From positions 1 through 22,547 of the forward strand of contig CAMKPI010000006.1 in the NCBI GenBank assembly GCA_946414625.1: a stretch of DNA of 22,547 nucleotides, in the 5' to 3' direction. A model generated the notes under the pieces. It made no database searches and was not told the origin of the DNA. It saw only the letters and a list, made by a program, of their open reading frames with translations. The DNA is from an uncultured Spirochaetaceae bacterium. GTDB taxonomy: Bacteria > Spirochaetota > Spirochaetia > Sphaerochaetales > Sphaerochaetaceae. The position numbers and the translations under genes are program-made. Below, piece by piece: positions 14,426 to 21,646 of the stretch; the stretch's first letter is position 1; each line of letters starts with the position of its first letter.

Positions 14426-14461
14426 AAAAAAAACAGGACCGCCGCCCGAGGGCGGCGGTCC
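14426..14461 (-). terminator. Strong rho-independent terminator after nhaC-like gene
   Basis: GGACCGCCGCCC (14436-14447) and GGGCGGCGGTCC (14450-14461) form a perfect 12-bp GC-rich stem. On the minus strand it is followed by TG and then eight T residues (14433-14426). It lies 35 bp past the antiporter stop and immediately before the -35 of the next promoter. Confidence 0.95.
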
Positions 14462-14496
14462 GTCAAAAAACCGAACCGGAAGATGTCCGGAATCTG

Positions 14497-16011
14497 TTAA
14501 GACGCCTTCTTTCCAACGGATTTCTTGATGCAGAAAAGAGAGAGCACCATGAAAACAATCCCTATCGGAAGAACAAGCGCGGCGTTCGGAATTATACCCG
14601 CGATGATGTATGTCACAAAACTCACCGCAGCGACCGTCATCGCATATGGCAGCTGAGTTGACACATGCACGACATGGTCGCACTGTGCCCCGGCGGAGGC
14701 CATGATCGTGGTGTCCGATATGGGCGAGCAGTGGTCGCCGCAGACAGCGCCTGCCATACATGCGGACACACATACAACCCCAAGCGGATCGGAGAGCGGG
14801 AACACGGCAAGAGTTATCGGAATCAAAATCCCAAAGGTTCCCCAGCTGGTACCGGTGGCAAAAGAAAGGAAGCATCCGATGAGGAAAATAATCGCGGGAA
14901 GGAAGACCTTGAAGCCGCCGGCAGACCTTTCAACAACACCCGCCACGAATTCTTTGGCTCCGAGACTGTCCGTCATTGCCTTGAGAGTCCACGCAAGAAC
15001 CAGAATAAGAATTGCTCCGACCATGCTCTTGAACCCTTCGGGAAGGCTCTTCATCAGCTCCGAGAGACTGAGCGTCCTGCGAACAAAGAGGAAGTACAGC
15101 ACGGTTACAATAAGGGTGAATCCGCTGCCAAGCATGAGCCCAACCGAAGCGTCCGAATCGGAAAAGGCCTTGACGAACCCAACGCCCTCGCCGCTGAAAA
15201 ACCCTCCGGAGTAGATCATTCCAACAACACAGGAGATGATAAGCACGATGATCGGGAACACCAGATCGATGACCCTGCCCTTTTCTGTGACAACCAGCTC
15301 TTCCCTCTCCGATTCATCCCTCTTGCCGGAGAAAAGATCCCCGTTCTCTATTGCGTTGCGCTCAAAAGACGCCATTGGACCATAGTCGAACCTGGCGAGA
15401 GAGAGCACTATCATCATCACAATTGTCAAAAGCGCATAATAATTGTACGGAATAGCCTTGATGAATAAACTGAATCCTCCGTCTTCCACAAATCCGGAGA
15501 CCGCAGCCGCCCAGCTCGAGACCGGCGCGATTATACATACAGGCGCCGCGGTCGCGTCGATGAGGTACGACAGTTTTGCACGGGATATGCGGTTCTCATC
15601 GGTGACGGGTCTCATAACCGACCCCACTGTGAGGCAGTTGAAGTAGTCGTCGACGAAAATGAGGACTCCGAGAAGCATTGTGGAGAGCATCGCACCGCTG
15701 CGGCTTTTAATCCGTTTAGACGCCCAGCGACCGAAAGCCTTGGAGCCGCCCGCCTTGTTCATGATGCTGACAAGGGTGCCGAGTATCACAAGAAAGACAA
15801 GAATTCCAACGTTGTAAGCATCCGCAACCGAAGCCACAATGCCGTCGTTGAACACGTGAGTTATCGTCCCCTCAAAACTGAACCCGGAATAGAGCAGACC
15901 TCCGCAGAGGATGCCGATGAAAAGAGACGAGTAGACTTCTTTTGTAATAAGCGCAAGACCGATTGCGATTATAGCGGGTAGAAGCGACCAAAAAGTTTGC
16001 TGCACTGCCAT
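14497..16011 (-). CDS. NhaC family Na+/H+ antiporter
   Basis: This 504-residue membrane protein has about 11-13 hydrophobic segments. It expels Na+ (or exchanges related ions or metabolites) for protons across the cytoplasmic membrane. LLGVLIFVDDYFNCLTVGSV followed by MRPVTDE, and later LIDATAAPVCIIAPVSSWAA, are hallmark segments of the NhaC/PF03553 family. SFATGTSWGTFGILIPI and GDHCSPISDTT near the C-terminus also match. The frame stays open to a GTG at 16062, but ATG 16011 has AAAGGAG 5 nt upstream and begins MAVQQTFWSLLPAI, a typical N-terminus, so it is chosen. The gene is monocistronic as far as can be seen, with a strong terminator downstream and over 1.3 kb of gene-free DNA upstream. 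Some family members exchange malate/lactate or amino acids, so the substrate is not fixed. Confidence 0.92.
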   Translation of the reverse strand: MAVQQTFWSLLPAIIAIGLALITKEVYSSLFIGILCGGLLYSGFSFEGTITHVFNDGIVASVADAYNVGILVFLVILGTLVSIMNKAGGSKAFGRWASKRIKSRSGAMLSTMLLGVLIFVDDYFNCLTVGSVMRPVTDENRISRAKLSYLIDATAAPVCIIAPVSSWAAAVSGFVEDGGFSLFIKAIPYNYYALLTIVMMIVLSLARFDYGPMASFERNAIENGDLFSGKRDESEREELVVTEKGRVIDLVFPIIVLIISCVVGMIYSGGFFSGEGVGFVKAFSDSDASVGLMLGSGFTLIVTVLYFLFVRRTLSLSELMKSLPEGFKSMVGAILILVLAWTLKAMTDSLGAKEFVAGVVERSAGGFKVFLPAIIFLIGCFLSFATGTSWGTFGILIPITLAVFPLSDPLGVVCVSACMAGAVCGDHCSPISDTTIMASAGAQCDHVVHVSTQLPYAMTVAAVSFVTYIIAGIIPNAALVLPIGIVFMVLSLFCIKKSVGKKAS

Positions 16012-16548
16012 ACAGGCTCCTTTGGCGGTTTTTCCTGTCCAAAAGATCTCCCAAACGGGCACATATCAGCCTTCCGCATGAGCATTTTTCGCTCAGGGCA
16101 TCGTGTGCAGGTTCAGGATGAAAAATAGTCCTCGAAACCGCCCGTTATTTCCAAACAAAGACCATGTCCATCATAGTCTTTGCAGGGCAGGCTTCCGGTT
16201 TGTGCAGAAGAACCCGAACGCGCCCGGTTTTTCCGGGGAAGCGTTTCGCAAGAATATGACAGCTCTCCGCGCCTTCAACCGACATCCGCGCAACGCGCGG
16301 GTATCGATATCCATCCGCGACAGTGCGGAGGATATTGTCCTCCGCCCCGGGCGATCTCTTCCTGGCAGGAAGAAAACCCCTCGGCGACCTCCCCTTTCGT
16401 TGGGTCTTTCCGAAGGCGTGGGAAAATCTCACCGCCCGCGATTGCCTTAAAACCCAGCTACTCTTGTCAGCCGCGCCTCTATCACGATTTTGTTTTGGTT
16501 GTCCCCAATGTACGTGAAACCGCACCGCGTGTCAATATCGCATGCATG
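16012..16548. other. Gene-free stretch upstream of the NhaC-type gene
   Basis: No frame here has both a ribosome binding site and protein-like composition; a 126-codon minus-strand frame is Arg-rich and starts with GTG without a Shine-Dalgarno site. Visible structure: a TGAGC/GCTCA hairpin near 16079-16096, a CCCGG-T5-CCGGG hairpin at 16223-16237, and a perfect 8-bp stem at 16325-16345. No convincing promoter for the NhaC-type gene was found. Confidence 0.4.
16325..16345. promoter_or_regulatory. Perfect 8-bp inverted repeat
   Basis: GCGGAGGA (16325-16332) and TCCTCCGC (16338-16345) flank TATTG. It could be an operator or an RNA hairpin. There is no U-tract, so it is not a terminator. Confidence 0.35.
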
Positions 16549-16863
16549 GCCATACACATACACGCAAGATTTTATTCAAATCGCGGTTCACACAAAGTGT
16601 CGATATCACACACGAAACCACACACCCTTTGCTACAAGGTTTCCGCCATGAGCCGCCCCGTACGCCCCCGTATCAAAATCACATGCGGCCATACACGCAC
16701 GAGTGTGATTTTGGCAAACATAGTGCGTCGCGGATTCAGCACCGTGGAACTCGCAGCCATACAACACGTACGCGAGTTTTGGACATTATGTTAACACCCG
16801 CCATAAACATGATCTGTCAAACCAGGCAGCCATACAACGCGCGGGCGCAATTTTGGCATTATT
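16549..16863. repeat. Degenerate ~35-bp repeats with conserved GCCATACA and flanking stems
   Basis: Copies begin at 16549, 16688, 16756 and 16829, each with GCCATACA followed by a variable middle and a T-rich end resembling ATTTTGGCA. In the second copy the core is enclosed by CAAAATCACA (16674-16683) and TGTGATTTTG (16704-16713), a perfect 10-bp stem. In the third, AACTCGC (16748-16754) pairs with GCGAGTT (16772-16778). Stem bases differ between copies but pairing is kept. The first copy pairs only partly and the fourth not clearly. The spacings are 139, 68 and 73 bp. No protein is supported here. Confidence 0.55.
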
Positions 16864-16924
16864 TGCCACGGTTATTCACAACGGTGACGCAGTATCTGTA
16901 TCTCACATCCATCCCGGCGATATC

Positions 16925-17035
16925 GACACTTAACGAATAGAAGTCGACAGAAATCGAAGCCGACAATTAACAAAATTAAAACCGAAAGTTAACAGATAAA
17001 AAAGTAAAAACGAAGGAACAAAAAGACGCTGGGAA
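16925..17035. other. A-rich tract with small TCGACA/TTAAC repeats
   Basis: The plus strand turns strongly A-rich, with repeated AAATTAAAA, GATAAAAAAGTAAAAA and TTAAC words and recurring TCGACA or CCGACA. There is no gene. It separates the stem-loop repeats from the promoter region of the large secreted protein and could act as a curved or UP-element-like region. Confidence 0.35.
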
Positions 17036-17047
17036 CGGGCGAGGTCT

Positions 17048-17067
17048 CTTGAACCGATACGTTCAAG
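17048..17067. promoter_or_regulatory. Inverted repeat CTTGAAC-N6-GTTCAAG, possible operator
   Basis: A perfect 7-bp dyad (17048-17054 / 17061-17067) ends 11 bp before a probable -35 element. Its position and symmetry suit a transcription factor site for the downstream gene. It has no U-tract. Confidence 0.4.
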
Positions 17068-17078
17068 GGGGCCGCCAG

Positions 17079-17106
17079 TTGAGATACAAATTCTGTACCC
17101 TATTAA
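17079..17106 (+). promoter_or_regulatory. Probable promoter of the pectinase gene
   Basis: TTGAGA (17079-17084, 4/6) and TATTAA (17101-17106, 4/6) are separated by 16 bp. Transcription from about 17113 would give a leader of roughly 320 nt before the ATG at 17432. No better promoter was found nearer to the gene. Confidence 0.4.
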
Positions 17107-17136
17107 CCAACGAAAAAAGGAGGCGGGCGCAATACA

Positions 17137-17346
17137 ATGCTTCTATGCCGCGGCCCATTCTGTAAGTTTGAGCAAGAGAAATATGACCCGTGCCCAGCTG
17201 CTTACATTCTAGCAGACGAAACACAAAATGCAAGCGGAAATTTGGCGTTTTTCCCCGTATTCCGCCGTCCCATGCGCTTTCCGCACGGAAAGGGCGAACA
17301 AACAATTAGACAACCAGCGGATTCTATGCGACAATCGAAAATGTAA
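17137..17346 (+). CDS. Doubtful 69-residue leader ORF
   Basis: An open frame inside the leader of the large secreted protein. AAGGAGG (17117-17123) precedes its ATG, but by 13 nt, which is longer than optimal. The product starts MLLCRGPFCKFEQEKYDPCP, with three early cysteines, and then becomes ordinary basic sequence. No family is recognised. It may be a leader peptide or chance; the well-placed upstream promoter is the only other support. Confidence 0.2.
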   Translation: MLLCRGPFCKFEQEKYDPCPAAYILADETQNASGNLAFFPVFRRPMRFPHGKGEQTIRQPADSMRQSKM

Positions 17347-17358
17347 AAAACAGAGAAC

Positions 17359-17394
17359 CTCCGGTTCGGCCTGGCGCAGCCTTCCGAGCCGGAG
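17359..17394 (+). promoter_or_regulatory. Stem-loop in the 5' leader just before the pectinase gene
   Basis: CTCCGGTTCGG (17359-17369) pairs with CCGAGCCGGAG (17384-17394), an 11-bp stem with one G-U pair and a 14-nt loop. It ends 37 nt before the ATG and about 20 nt before AAGGAG (17418-17423). It may stabilise the mRNA or control translation. Only short pyrimidine runs follow, so it is a poor terminator. Confidence 0.5.
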
Positions 17395-17431
17395 ATTCCC
17401 TTCTCAAATCGAAAACCAAGGAGCGTGACTA

Positions 17432-20400
17432 ATGAAAAAAACACTCACGGCAATGCTTTTATTGGCTCTTGCCGCACTCCTTGCGGCGGGAACTGCATTC
17501 GCAGCACCCGCCGCATCCGACCTGCCCTGGGAATTCAGATTCTTCGGGGTGTCGGTCGGCGCGGATCGAAACATCCTGCAGTGCGCCGGAGATGGCGTCC
17601 AGTCGGATGTATCCCTGTCCTCCGCAACATTCAAAGCGGACGGCTCGGTGAACAAGAAAGGCGGCAAGTTCGTCGCGGACAGTCCTGCCGATGGGGGCAG
17701 CTATTACTTCACCAAAATAGACCCCACCACCACGAATTTCCGCATCGAGGCGGACGTGTTCATTGACAGGATCAACCCGACGCCCGACGGCCAAGAAGGC
17801 TTTGCACTGATGATCCGAGACTCGCTTGGAGAACAGGGTGTGTCCGGAAACTGGATGTCGAACCTCATCTCTGTTGCAGGAACAAAGCTCCCCAGCCCGG
17901 AGACCGCGGCGACAATCGGCATCCGCGCATACACGGGAATCCGTACTCCGGAAGCTTCCGAGGAAAACGACATCAAGGCCACCCGTCTCGGGTGGTACCG
18001 CGACGCGGACGGCAATCTGCTTAAGATGGAAGCAGGAAAGACATACCGAGTCTCCCTGGAGAAAACGGACTATGCGTACATCGCAAGCCAGTACGACCCG
18101 GACACCGGCGCAAAGATAGGCTCGTATACATACTACATTCCGGCAAAGGATCCGAACGCCACAAGCGTCAAGAGCTACAAGGAGCTTGACGACCCGGTGA
18201 CGTATATCGAGCCGGGCGCGGCATATCTTGCTCTTGTGACGGCGCGCGGAATAAACGCGACATTCAAGAACATCAAATTCGAGACAAGCGACTGGTCAGC
18301 GGCAGGCTGGAAGCCCCAGCCCACTGTGTATAAGGATCTCGCTGTCGAGATTCTCTCATCTGTAACCGCTCCGAAAGGAGTTTACAACGTCATCTTCCGC
18401 TCCAACGCGGATGGAGTGGCCAACATTTACAACGGCAAGGATCTCGTCGCGGCAGACATTGATGTAGAAGCCGGCGTCCTGGCTAGCGCTCCGGTGAGCC
18501 TCAAAGCAAAACAGAACACCCTCAGCGTAGAGTTCCAGCCGGACCCGGAATTCAGATTCAGCGTCTACGAGCTCCTCTCTTCGTATGAGAAGGCCTCATT
18601 TACCATAGACGTGTCCACAAAATCCATCGGGAGCAAGAACGCGATCTACGTCTCTCCGGAAGGAAGCGCAAATAAGAACGGAAAAAGCGCAAAGAAAGCG
18701 GTCGACATCCTCACCGCACTTGCATACGCAGCACCGGGACAGAAGATCATCCTCGAAAGCGGCAGGTACGACCTCTCCGACGAGACTCTTCTCATAAGCC
18801 GCGGAAGGAACGGCAGCGAGAAGGCGCCCATAAGCGTCACCACGGAAGATGGCTTTGCGATACTTGACTTCGGAGGCACCGGCGGCGGCATCAAGAGCTG
18901 GGGCAACTTCTGGAATTTCTCGAACCTGTGCGTCACAGGAACAAAGTCCGGCTCCCACGGCATGCAGCTGGCAGGGTCGAACTGCAAGGTCGAGAGGGTC
19001 AACTTCTACAACAACGGCAATTCAGGGCTGACCGTCTCGGGCGACAGCAAGGATCCGCTGAGATTCTGGCCGGCAAACAACCTTGTGAAGAACTGCACAG
19101 CGATCAACAACGCCGACAAGGCAATGGAGGACGCTGACGGCTTCTGCGCCAAGCTCACCACAGGGCCCGGCAACGTGTTCGACGGCTGCATCTCCGCATA
19201 CAATGCCGACGACGGCTGGGATCTCTTCGCAAAAGTCGCAACAGGTCAGATAGGAGCTGTCACAATCCGGAACAGTGTCGCCTACAAGAACGGCTACATC
19301 AGGGTGAAGGAAGGCAGCACCGCGAAGAAATTCACCTTTGCGGACATCGACTGCGACAAGAACGGAAACCTCTCTTTCCGTGATTCTGTCGAGATGAAGG
19401 CGGGCAACGGAAACGGCTTCAAGATGGGCGGCTCATCCCTCCCCGGCGGCCACATTCTCGTGAACAGCATCGCATATGAGAACAAGGCAAAGGGCATCGA
19501 CTCCAACTCCTGCCCGGACATCAAGGTCTACAACTCCACGTCCTACAACAACGGCTCGTTCAACACCGCCCTCTACACGGGCAACAAGAGCCTTACAACC
19601 GGATTTGAGGCAACAGGAGTCATCAGCTATAGAAGCGCGGAGGCAAATGCGAAATTCGGCCACGGCGCCGCCACTCCAGGCTTTGTGAACGAAGGAGAGA
19701 ACATCGCACTTCAAAAGCAGGCGAACAGCGTGGCTTTTGGAAGAAACAACTATTGGTGGAACAAGGATTTGCAGAGAAGCGAAAACACAGCGGGCGACTT
19801 TGTTACCGACGCTTGGTTCCAGAGCCTTGACACAGGCGTTGCCCCGTCGCGCAAGGAAGACGGCTCGATTGACATGCACGGACTTCTTCTCCTCACAGAC
19901 GAAGCCCGACTCTCCACCACGGCGGGAGCCAGGGGCTCTGTCTGGGGACAGAATGAAGCCACGATCTGGGTTGTCGGAGACAGCACAGTCTCTGCGTTTG
20001 CCGACAAGTATTTCATTCCTCGCGAGGGCTACGGAGAAGAGATCTCATCATACTTCAACGCGCGCGTGTACAATCTTGCCCACTCCGGAGCGTCATCCCT
20101 CGACTTCAGGACAATGGAAGAGTACAAGACCCTCATGGACGGCTCCGGTGCGGTTCCCGCGCTGGGAGACGCCACAGGGGATCGCTTCCTTATCATCGGA
20201 TTCGGCCACAACGACGAGAAAACAGAAGAGGCGCGTTTCAGAGACCCGAACGGGGACTGGAAGACAGACGGCTCCTTTGCGAACAGCCTCTACACAGGCT
20301 ATGTGAAGCCGGCTCTGGATCGCGGCGTCGTGCCTGTGATCTGCACGCCGATAGTGCGTCTCACCAACGAGAACACAATGGAGTCCTACAATTCGGCGTC

Positions 20401-21520
20401 CGGACATAAGACCAGTAGCGTCATGGTCGGTGGAGTTCTTTATAAGGGCGGCGACTACGCAGCGGCGATTCTGAAGATGGTAAAGGATCTGAAAAAAGCG
20501 GGCAGGAATATTGAGTACATCGACCTCACATCCATCACGGCGAACCTGAACGCCCTTTTCGGAGAGGACGCGAAGTACCTCCATTCGTTCACGGGAGCAA
20601 AGCGCGCGGCGGCGGGAGCAACCGGAAAAGACGTAACACAGACAAAAGACGGTCCTCTTGTACCGGCAGGCCTGGATCAGACGCACACAAGCGTCTACGG
20701 GGCAAAAATGAACGCCTACCTCATCAGCATCCTTTCCGAGGAAACCGCTCCGACGCTGCACAAGTACAGCACAGGGCGAGACATGCCGACCTATGCGGAG
20801 TTCTGGCCCGCTTCGGTCAACCCGGATTACGAGGTTCTTGATTACAACGCGCCGACCCCCGCCGAGATGGAAAAGGCAATGCTGCCCGCCTTCACCGACG
20901 GCGACGGAAGGCTCTGGCACGCCTCAGTGTTCGGAGATGTCGGAGGACAGGCCAAGATCACAGAAAAGAATTTCACGTCGGCGATACGCGAGAACGGAAA
21001 GTCTGACGCGAATATCACAATCGGCGTTTCCGGAAACTCCGGGAAAATCGCGAGCGGCTCGGACGGAATGTTGTTCTACTACTTCCCGATTCGTCCGGGC
21101 ACGAGCTTCACGCTAACCGCTCATGCGAAAATCGAGAGATTCACGGCGAACAACCAGGTCTCGTTCGGCCTCATGGCGCGAGATGACCTCTACATCGACC
21201 GCTACGTCCCTCTCACAATGGGCGACTACGTTGCCGCGGGCGTGCGCAACCAGGGAAACATCGTGAACTACGGCAGGAAGAGCAGCGCCCTCATAGGAGA
21301 CGCGCCACAGGAGAAGATTGTCCTCGAAGCCGGAGCGGAGTACGACTTGAGGCTCTCCGGCACCAAAGACGGCTTCACGCTCACGTTCGGAGGAAACACC
21401 GTGTCGGCTGGATTCGACTATCCGCTCACCGCGGTTGACGACGAGACGGTCTACGTAGGCTTCTACGTTGTGCGTAACTGCGAGGTGACGTTCAGCGACG
21501 TCCATCTTGTCGAGAACTGA
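17432..21520 (+). CDS. Secreted PL9-type pectate lyase / CE12-type acetylesterase fusion
   Basis: This 1362-residue protein has a clear signal peptide (1-24, cleavage after AFA). Residues about 30-290 form a beta-sandwich, carbohydrate-binding-like domain. Residues about 400-775 are a right-handed beta-helix of the PL9 type: DADGFCAK and NADDGWDLFAK place D569, D593, D594 and D597 with the spacing of the calcium ligands of Dickeya Pel9A, and K664 in GNGFKMGG is the probable catalytic lysine. Residues 844-1105 are an SGNH esterase like rhamnogalacturonan acetylesterases: GDST (S851), GFGHND (N927) and DQTH (D1082, H1085). Residues about 1155-1362 resemble the N-terminal domain. It would cut de-esterified pectin by elimination and remove acetyl groups. 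ATG 17432 follows AAGGAG at 8 nt. No anchor or sorting motif is seen at the C-terminus, and a terminator follows. The domain-level call is secure; exact substrates are inferred. Confidence 0.88.
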   Translation: MKKTLTAMLLLALAALLAAGTAFAAPAASDLPWEFRFFGVSVGADRNILQCAGDGVQSDVSLSSATFKADGSVNKKGGKFVADSPADGGSYYFTKIDPTTTNFRIEADVFIDRINPTPDGQEGFALMIRDSLGEQGVSGNWMSNLISVAGTKLPSPETAATIGIRAYTGIRTPEASEENDIKATRLGWYRDADGNLLKMEAGKTYRVSLEKTDYAYIASQYDPDTGAKIGSYTYYIPAKDPNATSVKSYKELDDPVTYIEPGAAYLALVTARGINATFKNIKFETSDWSAAGWKPQPTVYKDLAVEILSSVTAPKGVYNVIFRSNADGVANIYNGKDLVAADIDVEAGVLASAPVSLKAKQNTLSVEFQPDPEFRFSVYELLSSYEKASFTIDVSTKSIGSKNAIYVSPEGSANKNGKSAKKAVDILTALAYAAPGQKIILESGRYDLSDETLLISRGRNGSEKAPISVTTEDGFAILDFGGTGGGIKSWGNFWNFSNLCVTGTKSGSHGMQLAGSNCKVERVNFYNNGNSGLTVSGDSKDPLRFWPANNLVKNCTAINNADKAMEDADGFCAKLTTGPGNVFDGCISAYNADDGWDLFAKVATGQIGAVTIRNSVAYKNGYIRVKEGSTAKKFTFADIDCDKNGNLSFRDSVEMKAGNGNGFKMGGSSLPGGHILVNSIAYENKAKGIDSNSCPDIKVYNSTSYNNGSFNTALYTGNKSLTTGFEATGVISYRSAEANAKFGHGAATPGFVNEGENIALQKQANSVAFGRNNYWWNKDLQRSENTAGDFVTDAWFQSLDTGVAPSRKEDGSIDMHGLLLLTDEARLSTTAGARGSVWGQNEATIWVVGDSTVSAFADKYFIPREGYGEEISSYFNARVYNLAHSGASSLDFRTMEEYKTLMDGSGAVPALGDATGDRFLIIGFGHNDEKTEEARFRDPNGDWKTDGSFANSLYTGYVKPALDRGVVPVICTPIVRLTNENTMESYNSASGHKTSSVMVGGVLYKGGDYAAAILKMVKDLKKAGRNIEYIDLTSITANLNALFGEDAKYLHSFTGAKRAAAGATGKDVTQTKDGPLVPAGLDQTHTSVYGAKMNAYLISILSEETAPTLHKYSTGRDMPTYAEFWPASVNPDYEVLDYNAPTPAEMEKAMLPAFTDGDGRLWHASVFGDVGGQAKITEKNFTSAIRENGKSDANITIGVSGNSGKIASGSDGMLFYYFPIRPGTSFTLTAHAKIERFTANNQVSFGLMARDDLYIDRYVPLTMGDYVAAGVRNQGNIVNYGRKSSALIGDAPQEKIVLEAGAEYDLRLSGTKDGFTLTFGGNTVSAGFDYPLTAVDDETVYVGFYVVRNCEVTFSDVHLVEN

Positions 21521-21553
21521 CAGAAGCGCTAGGGAAAACACCTAAGAAACAAT

Positions 21554-21588
21554 GGCGGCGGGCTGCTCTGCAGCCCGCCGTCCTTTTT
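21554..21588 (+). terminator. Rho-independent terminator after the pectinase gene
   Basis: CGGCGGGCTGC (21556-21566) and GCAGCCCGCCG (21570-21580) form an 11-bp stem (13 with flanking pairs) with loop TCT. TCC-T5 (21581-21588) follows on the plus strand. It lies between two converging genes and may also slow transcription from the right, although the minus strand lacks a good U-tract. Confidence 0.9.
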
Positions 21589-21646
21589 CCTGTATTATTT
21601 CCAATATCTCTACCCAATATTTCTACCAAATGTCCCAATAAAAGCG

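Noticed and set aside
14497..16062. Longer NhaC-type frame starting at GTG 16062
   Set aside because: ATG 16011 has an excellent AAAGGAG at 5 nt and gives a typical N-terminus; the extra 17 residues have no support.
16145..16525. 126-codon minus-strand frame in the gene-free region
   Set aside because: GTG start, no Shine-Dalgarno, Arg/Ser/Gly-rich composition and no recognisable motif.
16872..16880. Consensus DnaA box (TTATTCACA) next to an A-rich tract, possible replication origin
   Set aside because: Only one perfect box was seen, with no cluster, no dnaA/dnaN neighbours and no strand-bias change; a 9-mer of this kind is expected by chance.
17063..17444. Minus-strand frames of about 80 codons in the pectinase leader
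   Set aside because: No ribosome binding site, they overlap the stem-loop and promoter elements, and there is no protein-like pattern.
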